Shown: positions 34,673 through 43,437, counted from the first letter of the stretch. The stretch: 64,000 nt of DNA from Brevibacillus brevis NBRC 100599 (GCF_000010165.1 NC_012491.1:4969001-5033000), one strand, 5' to 3'. The notes: generated from the letters alone by a model not told the origin. Numbers and translations: made by a program.

Positions 34673-34849
34673 CGATAAGAAAACCACAAATAGTGAAAAC
34701 AATACGCCAGAATACTTTATAAACCGAATAAACTCCCCTTCATCTAGTACTACCGGAATATCTGCGCCCATAAGCAAATTAAGAAATAGTTGAATGCCAC
34801 TTCCAATTAATAACACAATGAATAGTAACCAATTAAGAAAAGCTGGCAT
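34625..34849 (-). CDS. Small two-helix membrane protein, unknown
   Basis: The 74-residue protein has two membrane helices (FLNWLLFIVLLIGSGIQLFL and YSGVLFSLFVVFLSL). AAGGAGGGGAAGT precedes the ATG at 34849. It converges on and overlaps the lipoprotein gene. Confidence 0.62.
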   Translation of the reverse strand: MPAFLNWLLFIVLLIGSGIQLFLNLLMGADIPVVLDEGEFIRFIKYSGVLFSLFVVFLSLQQKICIDRFHVDHF

Positions 34850-34939
34850 ACTTCCCCTCCTTATGTAAATTTTTTCTGTATACAACTTCAATATCGCTTG
34901 AAATGTATAATACGTATGTTGCAAAGTAAAAAAGTAAAG

Positions 34940-34969
34940 AACCCGCCTAGACATTTCGCCTGGCGGGTT
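34940..34969. terminator. Hairpin after the YcdB-like gene
   Basis: The perfect stem AACCCGCC/GGCGGGTT with T5 on the plus side and an interrupted A-tract on the minus side. Confidence 0.7.
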
Positions 34970-34996
34970 TTTGGCTGCTGTAATTCTCGGTACATA

Positions 34997-36010
34997 CTAG
35001 TTGATCATGCCATTTTCCGGAGTGACGGTAAAATCATAAAAAACCCCTTTTTTATTGATCGATGCCGTAACGGTTGGTTTTCCCTTTTTCGTAAAGGTAT
35101 ACTCGTTGTATTTCGTTGAAACATTGTATCCTGTCAAATCCATATGAAAGATTTTCTTCACCATTGGATTAGCGGCAGCAATCGCTTTTTCTTTCGTATA
35201 GAACGGTTTGGCAAACACTTTTGGAATATCTTCGTCCGAGACATAGTTGCTATCTCTGAAATCATTGTGGTTGATGGCTGAAACAACTTTCCCTGTTTTC
35301 GCCCCGATGAAGACACTATGTGTACGGTCACGATCCATGAAGCTCCACACCTGGTCCAGGTGATAGTCCGAATTTTTCAGGAGCGAGACCTCAGGGAGCA
35401 ATGCTGATGCTTTTCCGTTTGATAGTGTCTTCATTGCCTTTTGCGCTGTATCGACCACCTTGGGGTTAATTTTTTGGCTTGTATATTTTATCGAAACAAC
35501 GCTGATCTTCCCTGTTGTCGCGTCGATGGATGCCGTTACATTCTCTCCCCTAAACGTCCAACTGTTTTCTACATCCGAGCTGATTCGATCTACCTGATCA
35601 ATTCTAAAAGCCTGTGTGCCATCCATACTTTTCAACGTGCTCATGATCGTATTTTGCAAATCTGTAGCCACTTCGCTGAACTTGAAGTTAACATGTACAG
35701 ATACGACCGTTCCCTCTTTTTTGGTAACCAGAACCTCGCCTCTGTTGTCTTTGGCTGAGATCGCCCAGCAGTCGGCGTTCATCCCTGTAATCTCATCCAA
35801 CTCGATCGGCAGACTGCCCGCCTCCTTCTGCATGGCTTGTTTGGCAGCCTCTACGACATTTTTGTCCAATTGTGCGAGTTTCTTCATTGGTTCTGGCGCC
35901 AATTTCGTCTGAGTGTCTGCATAAGCTGGTGCTGGCATGCTCGCAAATGGAACTGCTGCTGACAACAGCACTATCATCATACTAACGGCAAAAAACATTT
36001 GTTTTTTCAT
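34997..36010 (-). CDS. Secreted PepSY/YcdB-like protein
   Basis: The 337-residue protein has a signal peptide (FFAVSMMIVLLSAAVPFASMPAPAYA). Three repeated units follow, each ending in a PepSY-like strand (VTASIDATTGKISVVSIKY; HSVFIGAKTGKVVSAINHNDF; VTASINKKGVFYDFTV). Such proteins are common in the envelope of Brevibacillus and Paenibacillus; function unknown. GAAGGGAAG lies upstream. Confidence 0.75.
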   Translation of the reverse strand: MKKQMFFAVSMMIVLLSAAVPFASMPAPAYADTQTKLAPEPMKKLAQLDKNVVEAAKQAMQKEAGSLPIELDEITGMNADCWAISAKDNRGEVLVTKKEGTVVSVHVNFKFSEVATDLQNTIMSTLKSMDGTQAFRIDQVDRISSDVENSWTFRGENVTASIDATTGKISVVSIKYTSQKINPKVVDTAQKAMKTLSNGKASALLPEVSLLKNSDYHLDQVWSFMDRDRTHSVFIGAKTGKVVSAINHNDFRDSNYVSDEDIPKVFAKPFYTKEKAIAAANPMVKKIFHMDLTGYNVSTKYNEYTFTKKGKPTVTASINKKGVFYDFTVTPENGMIN

Positions 36011-36103
36011 TTCGTTGACTTCCCTTCTATTTTCAGATCACTTATTTGATCCAGCTGGAAGGATTTCGTGACAATGAATTTCGTTTTTTTGCAGTTAAGA
36101 GAC

Positions 36104-36137
36104 AAAAACACCCTTCACAGATTCCGTTGAAGAGTGT
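36104..36137 (-). terminator. Hairpin behind a minus-strand remnant
   Basis: ACACCCTTCA/TGAAGAGTGT stem with one mismatch and A5 on the left. Confidence 0.65.
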
Positions 36138-36148
36138 ACTCCCATCTC

Positions 36149-36275
36149 CTATATTACAGTACCCCTTAAGATACGCATGAGTTCAACTTGTTCGTTCGGG
36201 CATTCGCCTAATCTTGCCGGAATAATCATAGATAAATAATCTTGTATTATTGTTTCCTCATCAAGATTGGGACCT
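36149..36275 (-). pseudogene. C-terminal fragment of an unknown gene
   Basis: A 41-codon open frame (NLDEETIIQDYLSMIIPARLG..., ending MRILRGTVI) without a start and followed by a terminator looks like the tail of a lost gene. No family recognised. Confidence 0.35.
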
Positions 36276-36278
36276 TTT

Positions 36279-36556
36279 TATTACTGATATAAGTACTGCT
36301 CCTTTACTATTATCACTATCAATTAATCCGGAAGTAGCAAAGCATAAACGAAAAGTCTTTCTATGCAGTGGGAATAGTAAAAGATAGAACACACCTTGAG
36401 GAAGTCCGACTTTTTGTAGAGCAAGCTTCATCCAATCGAAATTACTACATCCAACAATGGGTTTCTCGATCGTTTCAACTCATTCAAAACCCAGAACTTT
36501 TTGATTACAAAAAATGGTGTGATGGAGTTGATATCTTTTCTTTCTGGGAAGATTAG
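36279..36556 (+). pseudogene. Broken HEAT-repeat-like gene
   Basis: One frame gives ITDISTAPLLLSLSINPEVAKHKRKVF; a shift near 36350 leads into YAVGIVKDRTHLEEVRLFVEQASSNRNYYIQQWVSRSFQLIQN, ending at 36556. Joined, it reads like helical repeats. There is no valid start. Confidence 0.45.
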
Positions 36557-36833
36557 GCTTTCCTATATTCCAGCTTGGGATGAAGCCCCATTGGAGGTTT
36601 GGCAAGAAGTCATTCAAAAATATCCAGACATGTCTTTTTGGGTTGCTCAAAATAAATCGGTACCTGTTGAGATTCTAAGCATTCTTGCCAGCGATCCCGA
36701 ATTTTTTGTTCGACAACGTATTGCTTATAACAAGAAAGCTACTTTTAAAGCTCTACAAATACTGAGTCATGATAATAACGATGAACTAAGAACTCATGCT
36801 CTGAAACGAATTTCCGAAGACCGATACCGTTAA
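36522..36833 (+). CDS. Leucine-rich-repeat-variant (LRV) protein
   Basis: The 103-residue protein carries LRV-type helical repeats (WDEAPLEVWQEVIQKYPDMSFWVAQNKSVPVEILSILASDPEFFVRQRIAYNKKATFKALQILSHDNNDELRTHALKRI). The start is unclear because no good ribosome site precedes the ATG at 36522. It overlaps the broken frame before it, so it may itself be a fragment. Confidence 0.5.
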   Translation: MELISFLSGKIRLSYIPAWDEAPLEVWQEVIQKYPDMSFWVAQNKSVPVEILSILASDPEFFVRQRIAYNKKATFKALQILSHDNNDELRTHALKRISEDRYR

Positions 36834-36904
36834 CAAATCGTGTGGTTTGTTAATCGAATCCAAATATTGTAAAATATTTTAAAAACTAAGTGGTGGTAAT
36901 CCAA

Positions 36905-37117
36905 ATGAACAAATTCGAAAAAGGAATTGTTTATTTCTTTAGCTTTATTTTCTTTCCCATCGGACTAATCGTATGGATCACTTCATTTTTCAACCAAAAT
37001 CAGCAATTTAAAAGTGTAGGAAGAACAGCTTTATATATTGCTGCTGCTTCCCTTTGCATCCAGATTCTAATAGGAGTCTTAAATTTTGTTGTGTACACTA
37101 ACATTACTCTCAAATGA
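36905..37117 (+). CDS. Small membrane protein, unknown
   Basis: The 70-residue protein has two helices (IVYFFSFIFFPIGLIVWITSFF and ALYIAAASLCIQILIGVLNFVVY), a pattern of DUF4190-like small proteins. GTGGTGG precedes the ATG at 36905. Confidence 0.6.
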   Translation: MNKFEKGIVYFFSFIFFPIGLIVWITSFFNQNQQFKSVGRTALYIAAASLCIQILIGVLNFVVYTNITLK

Positions 37118-37164
37118 GAATGACTTGGAATCCAGTCTTATAATGCTGAAGATTGGACTGGGTA

Positions 37165-37284
37165 TTAAAACAATGACACACCATCTATGTTACCGAAATC
37201 CAAATGTTTCCATTGACTGCGATGGCATTTTATATGCTCGACAATATCGCCTTTTTTCAGGCCGTTCAGCGCCTTGGTTCGCAT
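37165..37284 (-). CDS. Possible 39-residue ORF
   Basis: The frame MRTKALNGLKKGDIVEHIKCHRSQWKHLDFGNIDGVSLF is protein-like but lacks a ribosome site, so it may be the tail of a lost gene. It lies behind the yuiH terminator. Confidence 0.3.
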   Translation of the reverse strand: MRTKALNGLKKGDIVEHIKCHRSQWKHLDFGNIDGVSLF

Positions 37285-37295
37285 GTAATGAAAAC

Positions 37296-37327
37296 AAAAA
37301 AAGAGACGGATAATCACCGTCTCTTTT
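37296..37327 (-). terminator. Terminator of yuiH
   Basis: The perfect stem AAGAGACGG/CCGTCTCTT with A7 on the left, eight bases past the stop. Confidence 0.88.
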
Positions 37328-37334
37328 CCCACAA

Positions 37335-37931
37335 TCAATCCCAAGCAAACCTCTGTTCTTTCCAGGGATCTCCATACATATTATATCCATTCTTCTCCCA
37401 AAACCCTTGCCTGTCTTTCTCCATAAACTCAATCCCACGCACCCACTTGGCGCTTTTCCAGAAGTAAAGATGCGGGATGACAAAGCGTAGCGGCCAGCCG
37501 TGCTCAGGGGTCAAATCCTCGCCGTTATGTTTCGTAGCGAACAGGTTGCCGTTTTTCATGAAGTCGACAAGCGGAATGTTCACAGTCCATCCGTGCTCAG
37601 CATGCAGCATGACGTACTTCGCTTCGGGCTTCACCTTGACCAGCTTCAGAACTTCCTCCACCGGAATGCCTTCCCATTCATTGTCCAGCTTGCTCCAGCC
37701 TGTCACGCAGTGAATATCGTTGGTGGTGCCACCTTTTGGCAGGGCCATCATTTGTTCGTAGGTCAATGTTACTTCTTCTTCGACGAGACCGAAAAGGCGA
37801 AAGCTCCACTCTGTAGAGAGATCTGTATATTCGGGAACCTCTCCGTAGTGCAGGACAGGAAAGCCTGTCGTCTGTTTTTGATTCGGTGGAATGCGATCGC
37901 GCTTGGTATCAGCCGCTGGGTTGATAAACAT
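37335..37931 (-). CDS. yuiH: Molybdopterin-dependent oxidoreductase, YuiH family
   Basis: The 198-residue protein is a sulfite-oxidase-fold domain (FRLFGLVEEEVTLTYEQMMALP). The probable Mo-ligand Cys is in NDIHCVTGWSKLDNEWEGIPVEEVL; LHAEHGWTVNIPLVDFM and TPEHGWPLRFVIPHLYFWKSAKWVRGIEFM are typical. No export signal is present, unlike MsrP. Substrate unknown. GGGGAG precedes the ATG. The 3' end of the gene recurs at 28139 and 31345. Confidence 0.88.
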   Translation of the reverse strand: MFINPAADTKRDRIPPNQKQTTGFPVLHYGEVPEYTDLSTEWSFRLFGLVEEEVTLTYEQMMALPKGGTTNDIHCVTGWSKLDNEWEGIPVEEVLKLVKVKPEAKYVMLHAEHGWTVNIPLVDFMKNGNLFATKHNGEDLTPEHGWPLRFVIPHLYFWKSAKWVRGIEFMEKDRQGFWEKNGYNMYGDPWKEQRFAWD

Positions 37932-37961
37932 GTTGTTTCCACTCCCCGATTGTTCAGTCTC

Positions 37962-38393
37962 TTATTTTCCAACCCGCAAAAGGGCGTGGTCTACCTTGAT
38001 GCACATGTCCTGCACAACCTCGATGCCTTGATCTGCAACCAGTTTCGCCGCGTCTTCGTTGGCAATGCCTTGTTGCATCCAGAACACTTTTGGCTTGTGC
38101 TGCATTTTCAATGCATCTTCCGCAACAGGCATCATGTCTTCGCTGCGGCGGAACACATCGACGATGTCGACTGGCTGATCGATCTCAGACAGGCTAGCAA
38201 CCACTTTTTCACCCAAAACCGTTTCACCCGCGATGACAGGATTGACCGGGATGATCTTGTAGCCCACGTTCTGCATAGCTTGCGATACCATATAGCTGGT
38301 GCGGTCCGGCTTGTTGGACAGACCCACTACAGCGATCGTTTTTGCATCTTCCAGCAGTTGACGGCGTACTTCGTTGCTTGGGTTTTGTGCCAT
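37962..38393 (-). CDS. CoA-binding protein (YneT/YccU family)
   Basis: The 143-residue Rossmann-type protein has TIAVVGLSNKPDRTSYMVSQAMQNVGYKIIPVNP and VDIVDVFRRSEDMMPVAEDAL, ending VVQDMCIKVDH. The conserved Cys in DMCI is typical. Function is unknown; it binds CoA in homologues. It lies 46 bp after pepA and 30 bp before yuiH. Confidence 0.9.
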   Translation of the reverse strand: MAQNPSNEVRRQLLEDAKTIAVVGLSNKPDRTSYMVSQAMQNVGYKIIPVNPVIAGETVLGEKVVASLSEIDQPVDIVDVFRRSEDMMPVAEDALKMQHKPKVFWMQQGIANEDAAKLVADQGIEVVQDMCIKVDHALLRVGK

Positions 38394-38439
38394 GTGAAAA
38401 CACTCCTTTTTATATTGAAATGGGAAATTGAACTACCTC

Positions 38440-39936
38440 TTATTCACTACGGCTGGAAACAAACTCAACAATGGTGCGCGTCATCGCTCCGGTACCGCCA
38501 GCTGGTTGCATGTCGCCAGCACTTGCTGTGTACGCCGTACCTGCGATGTCCAGATGTACCCACGGTGTATCGCCAACGAATTCTTGCAGGAAAACACCAC
38601 CGATGATGCCGTGGCCATAACGTCCACCAGAGTTTTTCAAATCGGCAAAACGGCTCTTGTTCAGGCTGCGATACTCATCGAAGGTAGGCAGCTGCCACAA
38701 GCGCTCACCCGCCACGTCTGCTGCGTTCATCAGCTCATCCAACAGTGCTTTGTCGTTGGTCATAGCACCAGAGCAGAAATGACCGAGCGCGACCACGATA
38801 CCGCCTGTCAAGGTAGCGGCATCCACCAGGCAAGACACTCCTTGCTCTTTTGCATAGGTGATGCAATCAGCCAGTACGAGACGACCTTCTGCGTCTGTCG
38901 TAATGATCTCCACCGTTTTGCCGCTCATGGTCGTGATGACATCGCCTGGACGGAATGCCGTTCCGGATGGCATGTTTTCCACGGTACCGACGACAGCCAG
39001 TACGTTTACCTTTGGTTTAATCTGTCCCAGTGCCTCCAATGCGCCGATCATCGTAGCTGCTCCGCCCATGTCCGACTTCATGTCTTCCATGCCTGCTACT
39101 GGCTTGATGGAGATCCCACCTGTATCAAACGTCACGCCTTTACCGATCAAGCCAATAACATCGTCCCACGTGTCTCTTCCTTGATATTTAACTGCGACGA
39201 CATATGGCTCGAGCTCGCTGCCTTGTGCAACAGAGAGCACTCCGCCCATTCCCAGCTCTTCCAGCTTCGCTTTTTCCATGACTTCCACAGTCATGCCATA
39301 GCGCTCTGCTACCTCGACCATTGCATTCTTCAAAGCGCGTGGAGTCAAGTAGTTAGCTGGTTCATTGACGAGCGTACGCGCCAGATTCGTTCCGGATACG
39401 AGCGCCGAACCACGAGCAACACCCGCCTGTACCAATGAAGCATCGGCATCTGCTGCCAAAATCTGCACCGTCGCAATTGGGTCAAACTCGCGCTTTGCCT
39501 TTTGGCGGTAGCCCTCGTAATTGTATTCGGCAAGTCCAAAGGCTTCCGTAACTGCCTGCGCCAGACGGTCGGCACTCATATGCTCTGTTGTTGGCAAATC
39601 AATCACGACTGTTTTCCCGTTGCCTTTTCCTACAACCGTTTTGGCTGCACGTCCCCATGCATTTCGGGCTGCGACGAAATCAAATTTCCCCGGTTCACCC
39701 ATCCCGACGATCAACAGTTTTTTTGCAGCTACCTTGTTCATTCCGTGGACAACCGTAATTTCTTTTGCCTCACCTGTAACTTCCTTGTCCTGCTGCAAGC
39801 CACTCAGACTGCCCCCAAAAGCTTCGTCCAATTCCGGGTATACTTGCGAAAGCTCCTCACCCTTCCATAGCGGGACAATCAGTTCATCACACGCGATATT
39901 TACAAGCTGTATGCGATTTTCTACTGCTACTTTCAT
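38440..39936 (-). CDS. pepA: Leucyl aminopeptidase (PepA/YuiE)
   Basis: This two-metal M17 peptidase removes N-terminal residues from peptides in the cytoplasm. The 498-residue protein carries the signature NTDAEGRLVLADC, here ITTDAEGRLVLAD, plus GKGVTFDTGGISIKP with the catalytic Lys and metal Asp. The ATG at 39936 (KVAVENRIQLVNIACDELIVPLW) follows AGAGGGAAGAG. It heads a likely pepA-CoA-binding-yuiH operon. Confidence 0.95.
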   Translation of the reverse strand: MKVAVENRIQLVNIACDELIVPLWKGEELSQVYPELDEAFGGSLSGLQQDKEVTGEAKEITVVHGMNKVAAKKLLIVGMGEPGKFDFVAARNAWGRAAKTVVGKGNGKTVVIDLPTTEHMSADRLAQAVTEAFGLAEYNYEGYRQKAKREFDPIATVQILAADADASLVQAGVARGSALVSGTNLARTLVNEPANYLTPRALKNAMVEVAERYGMTVEVMEKAKLEELGMGGVLSVAQGSELEPYVVAVKYQGRDTWDDVIGLIGKGVTFDTGGISIKPVAGMEDMKSDMGGAATMIGALEALGQIKPKVNVLAVVGTVENMPSGTAFRPGDVITTMSGKTVEIITTDAEGRLVLADCITYAKEQGVSCLVDAATLTGGIVVALGHFCSGAMTNDKALLDELMNAADVAGERLWQLPTFDEYRSLNKSRFADLKNSGGRYGHGIIGGVFLQEFVGDTPWVHLDIAGTAYTASAGDMQPAGGTGAMTRTIVEFVSSRSE

Positions 39937-39985
39937 ATACTCTTCCCTCTTTCTGTGTGGTAGGATACTATATGGGCACATTTGT

Positions 39986-40360
39986 TTAACAGGATGTGTC
40001 GACATATAAGCGCAAGGATGGAAACGTCATGGCTTTTGCCTCTGTGTAAGAAATGACATCCTTTTCCGGCAACATTTTCTCGCATTCATCTATGTAACGA
40101 AGAACTCTTGTTACGTCCAGTCCCCAATGAACTGCCTGGTAACGAGTCAAATACTTTCGTGCATTGCCTAACATCCAGCGAGCACCTTTGATATTGCCGT
40201 ACTCTTGGTGGTACAGTCCGACTGACAATTGCAGCAATCCTTGCAAAAACTTGTCTGACTTGTCTTCCATCCAGATGTCTTCCAACAGATCGTGGCATTC
40301 ATAGTATTCTCCATCATTGAATTTTTCAATGAACTGCAAATACTGCTCAGGATATCCCAT
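39986..40360 (-). CDS. DUF309 protein
   Basis: The 124-residue helical protein has the family signature FNDGEYYECHDLLEDIWM and FLQGLLQLSVGLYHQEYGNIKGARWMLGNARKYL. The conserved Glu/His pairs could bind metal. Function unknown. GGAGG lies nine bases before the ATG at 40360. Confidence 0.88.
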   Translation of the reverse strand: MGYPEQYLQFIEKFNDGEYYECHDLLEDIWMEDKSDKFLQGLLQLSVGLYHQEYGNIKGARWMLGNARKYLTRYQAVHWGLDVTRVLRYIDECEKMLPEKDVISYTEAKAMTFPSLRLYVDTSC

Positions 40361-40513
40361 GGATGCATGCCTCCGTTTCGAACCTTCCATCTTCATGGTA
40401 ACACAGATTGGCAGTCACTTTACATCCAAACAAAAACTTCACGGATTAAGACAACGCCCTTCTGTTACAATAATCCTAGAGATAAGCGCACAGTAGAAAG
40501 GAATGGATTTTCC

Positions 40514-40990
40514 GTGGCGGATTTTTTTGAAAACTTCCCCTTATGGGCAGCACTGCTAGCCATAGGGATCGCCCAATTTATCAAAATTCCCCTTCATTTT
40601 TTTGCCACAAAAACGTGGCAATGGTCATTGCTCATGAGTACAGGCGGTATGCCCAGCTCTCACTCTTCTGCCGTGACAGCCCTATCCACAGCCGTGGGAC
40701 TGCGTGAGGGCTTTGGCAGCAACATGTTCGCTATTTCCGCGATTCTCGGTGTGATCGTGATGTTTGATGCCGCAGGTGTCCGCCGCCATGCCGGTATGCA
40801 AGCCGTTGTCTTAAACAAGCTGGTCGATGAATTCAACCACCTGCTAGAAGGTATGAAATCGTTAAAAGTACGCCCTAGCCAGGAAAAAGCGAAAAAACTG
40901 AAAGAACTGCTCGGTCATCAACCAATCGAGGTATTGATCGGCGGTTGGTTAGGCGTCATGATTGCGTTATTGCTCCATCCGTTTTTTTAA
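40514..40990 (+). CDS. yuiD: YuiD family membrane protein (PAP2-related)
   Basis: The 158-residue membrane protein of the DUF212 family, distantly similar to acid phosphatase/haloperoxidase, has TGGMPSSHSSAVTALSTAVGLREGFGS and VIVMFDAAGVRRHAGMQA. It starts at GTG 40514 after AAAGGAATGG. Gene order pepA-yuiD-yuiC matches B. subtilis. Confidence 0.92.
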   Translation: MADFFENFPLWAALLAIGIAQFIKIPLHFFATKTWQWSLLMSTGGMPSSHSSAVTALSTAVGLREGFGSNMFAISAILGVIVMFDAAGVRRHAGMQAVVLNKLVDEFNHLLEGMKSLKVRPSQEKAKKLKELLGHQPIEVLIGGWLGVMIALLLHPFF

Positions 40991-41002
40991 AGGAGGGCTC
41001 CC

Positions 41003-41773
41003 ATGCGCATTGTTTCCATCTGTCCCAGCAATACCGAAATCCTGTATTATTTAGGCCTGCATGAGCATGTCGTCGGTTTGGATGATCACTCTGACTGGCC
41101 GCTGGAGTGGCAGCATCTCCCCCGGGTTGGACCCGATTTGACAATCGATATGGACCGGGTCGCTGCTCTCCAACCGGATCTGGTCGTAGCGTCCCTCTCT
41201 GTTCCTGGCATGGAGAAGAATATAGAAGCTCTGGGCAACAGAGACATTCCGCATATCGTCCTGAACCCTTCCCGCATCGGGGATATCGCTCATGATATCC
41301 GACTCGTCGGTGAGGCGACAGGAACACAGAGGCAAGCCGAGCAGCTTGCGATCCAATTTGACGAAACCATTGAAAGCATCCGGCAAAAGGCAGCGACGTA
41401 CGAGCAACGCCCGAAGCTGTACTGGGAATGGTGGCCGAATCCCATCTACACACCGGGTCAGGAAAACTGGTTGACCGATGTAAGTGACATTGCGGGTGCC
41501 ATCAATATTTTTGCGGACTATCCTGTCGCGAACGTCAAGGCTACGCGGGAAATGGTCATGGAACGCAATCCGGATCATATTTGCGTCGTCTGGTGCGGAA
41601 TTGAACTGAAGCGAATCAAGTCTGATCTGATCACCAATCGCCCAGAGTGGGTGAATATGACCGCGATTCGAAACAATCAGGTCCACTTGTTGGAAGAAGG
41701 CCTCTATTGCCGCCCTTCTCCTCGCATTTTGGAAGGATTGGAGAAGCTGGTTGATTTAATTCATACAAAATGA
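41003..41773 (+). CDS. Cobalamin-binding protein, BtuF-like, cytoplasmic
   Basis: The 256-residue protein has the periplasmic-binding-protein fold of vitamin B12/siderophore binding proteins (MRIVSICPSNTEILYYLGLHEHVVGLDDHSDWP, DLTIDMDRVAALQPDLVVASLS). It has no signal peptide and no nearby ABC transporter, so it probably acts inside the cell. AAAGGAGGG precedes the ATG, 12 bp after yuiD. Role unknown. Confidence 0.86.
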   Translation: MRIVSICPSNTEILYYLGLHEHVVGLDDHSDWPLEWQHLPRVGPDLTIDMDRVAALQPDLVVASLSVPGMEKNIEALGNRDIPHIVLNPSRIGDIAHDIRLVGEATGTQRQAEQLAIQFDETIESIRQKAATYEQRPKLYWEWWPNPIYTPGQENWLTDVSDIAGAINIFADYPVANVKATREMVMERNPDHICVVWCGIELKRIKSDLITNRPEWVNMTAIRNNQVHLLEEGLYCRPSPRILEGLEKLVDLIHTK

Positions 41774-41776
41774 CAC

Positions 41777-41816
41777 AAAAAACGTTCAAAGCTTGTGCCT
41801 TGAACGTTTTTTCTTT
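41777..41816 (+). terminator. Terminator of the yuiD-btuF-like operon
   Basis: A 10-bp perfect stem AAACGTTCAA/TTGAACGTTT with a T-run. Confidence 0.92.
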
Positions 41817-41862
41817 TTTCTTTCATGCCACCGATGCGGCATCCATTTGTTTTCATTCGTTG

Positions 41863-42498
41863 CTATTCAGTTTGTTGTTGGCCGCTGACGGGTTCCGCCA
41901 TGGCTGCGATTCCTTTTTCATTCAAGCTATTCAGAAAAGCTTCCGTTACTTTGCCTTCGCCTTTTTTTACGATATACACGTCCACCGACTTTTTCCCCCA
42001 TTGCGAGAATACGTCCTGCTTGGTCTCGAAATACAGGTCAATCTTATGGCCGCGAATCGCTCCACCCTTGTCAGCTACCACACCATATCCATAACCGGGA
42101 ATGTACAAAATGGTCCCCAGCGGGAAAACGCGCAAATCAGCTGCAATCGTGGAATAGTCGTCTCTACGTACTTTTACACCTGAATAGGTAATGCCATAGG
42201 ACGGGTGAGATGGATTTTTGCCCGTCGATTCGTATCCGGCATAGTAGCCTGTCGCCACTACACGTACTTTTGGATATTGATCATGAAATACATCCGCTTT
42301 ATCAATCACTTGAGTAAGAGAACTGGCAGATACCGTCCGTTTTTTGACGACACGTTGCCCCTCTTTCGTTTCCTTGATTCCAAAAGTGGATGAGACACCG
42401 TAGTCTCCCACAACATTATAGCTGTATCCATCGCTTGCGAAGGCCGTCAAGACCAGGATGAACAGCGCGACGATACTTACGAACTGCTTTCCATTCAT
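41863..42498 (-). CDS. yuiC: 3D-domain protein YuiC (probable lytic transglycosylase)
   Basis: The 211-residue protein has an N-terminal membrane helix, a middle segment ([26 protein letters not shown]) and the 3D domain ([41 protein letters not shown]), named for its three Asp residues. B. subtilis YuiC is a stationary-phase MltA-like peptidoglycan lytic enzyme. GAGGAGG lies upstream. Confidence 0.92.
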   Translation of the reverse strand: MNGKQFVSIVALFILVLTAFASDGYSYNVVGDYGVSSTFGIKETKEGQRVVKKRTVSASSLTQVIDKADVFHDQYPKVRVVATGYYAGYESTGKNPSHPSYGITYSGVKVRRDDYSTIAADLRVFPLGTILYIPGYGYGVVADKGGAIRGHKIDLYFETKQDVFSQWGKKSVDVYIVKKGEGKVTEAFLNSLNEKGIAAMAEPVSGQQQTE

Positions 42499-42616
42499 TT
42501 CTTGGTAAACCTCCTCTCGTTTCTAGTCATGTCCCGACGAGGAGGAAAGTATACACAAATTTTGGTTGATTATAGAAATATTCTGTCTGTTGCCCATTTT
42601 TCCAATCCAATGCCAA

Positions 42617-42646
42617 AAGAAAAACAGGCCCGAAACGACGGCCTGC
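42617..42646 (-). terminator. Terminator of yuiB
   Basis: CAGGCC/GGCCTG stem with A-run (42617-42624) that gives T on the minus strand. Confidence 0.75.
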
Positions 42647-42657
42647 TTGTGCTTGTT

Positions 42658-42918
42658 TTAAAACATCCGATATCCTTTTTTGCGAAGCGTGTGAATGGTC
42701 CAGCCACTCGCCACTGTACCTGCCATGCCGCAGCCCAGAATGAGCGAATCCCAAATTCCCGGAACGATTTGTTGATAGACAAGTGCACCTACGACTACAC
42801 CAACGCCGATTACAACTGGAAACCATGTCGTTTTCAAAATCATGTTTAAAATAAACCCAATGCCAAACCCTAGCACGGAGAACAGAACAATGGATACCAT
42901 AAATTGCATCAAGTTCAT
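42658..42918 (-). CDS. yuiB: YuiB family membrane protein
   Basis: The 86-residue protein has two or three helices (QFMVSIVLFSVLGFGIGFILNMIL, WFPVVIGVGVVVGALVY, LILGCGMAGTVASGWTIHTLRKKGY). It lies between yuiC and yuiA as in B. subtilis. Function unknown. The start at 42918 (MNLMQF) is family-like; AGGAGG is 12 bases away. Confidence 0.82.
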   Translation of the reverse strand: MNLMQFMVSIVLFSVLGFGIGFILNMILKTTWFPVVIGVGVVVGALVYQQIVPGIWDSLILGCGMAGTVASGWTIHTLRKKGYRMF

Positions 42919-43067
42919 CGCCGAAAAAGACCTCCTGCCACCTTCTCCACCTTTTGCCACTTTTTATGCAAATACAGGAAAGGCGGGCTATTTTCGGTAT
43001 TAAGTGTAGCAAAAAGGCGAGGGATCGGTCAATAAGAGAAGCCAAGCGTATGTGTTGCACGCCTGAC

Positions 43068-43103
43068 AGAAAAAACCGCCGATGCATTCGCTTCGACGGT
43101 TTT
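43068..43103 (-). terminator. Terminator of yuiA
   Basis: AACCGCCG/CGACGGTT stem (one mismatch) with A-run on the left. Confidence 0.78.
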
Positions 43104-43124
43104 CTATGCGAGGTTCCTTACTCA

Positions 43125-43268
43125 TTATGGATGAGAAGAAACAGCTTCCTTCTGAGCTTCCTGTGTACCGGCTCCGTCACAGTTAGGGCAATTCTCCGAG
43201 CCCCCCAGGAGCAGTTGGAAATACCCTTGGCCATGGCAGTATGGGCACTGTTCTTGTTTTTGTCTCAT
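43125..43268 (-). CDS. yuiA: YuiA-like small zinc-finger protein
   Basis: The 47-residue protein MRQKQEQCPYCHGQGYFQLLLGG... has two CxxCxGxG-type pairs (CPYCHGQG and CPNCDGAG), like half of a DnaJ zinc finger. AGGGGAG lies eight bases upstream. Gene order yuiB-yuiA-yumB supports the name. Confidence 0.82.
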   Translation of the reverse strand: MRQKQEQCPYCHGQGYFQLLLGGSENCPNCDGAGTQEAQKEAVSSHP

Positions 43269-43393
43269 GTTGAGCTCCCCTTTCGGCATACATGCGTGAA
43301 GATTAATTGCATGTATTTTCAGATTATTTAGATGTATCTAACTATATCAGAATCTCCCCTTGGTTTACAATGCAGTTCATCGCGAAAAAAACA

Positions 43394-43431
43394 TAAAAAA
43401 ACCGCAATGTAAACGGAAACATTGCAGTTTA
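43394..43431 (-). terminator. Terminator of the Nudix gene
   Basis: ACCGCAATGT/ACATTGCAGT stem with A7 on the left side. Confidence 0.85.
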
Positions 43432-43437
43432 TCTAGC

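Noticed and set aside
37500-39438. Long plus-strand frames of 368 and 336 codons over yuiH-pepA
   Set aside because: They are antisense shadows of well-supported genes, lack ribosome sites and have no family-like sequence.
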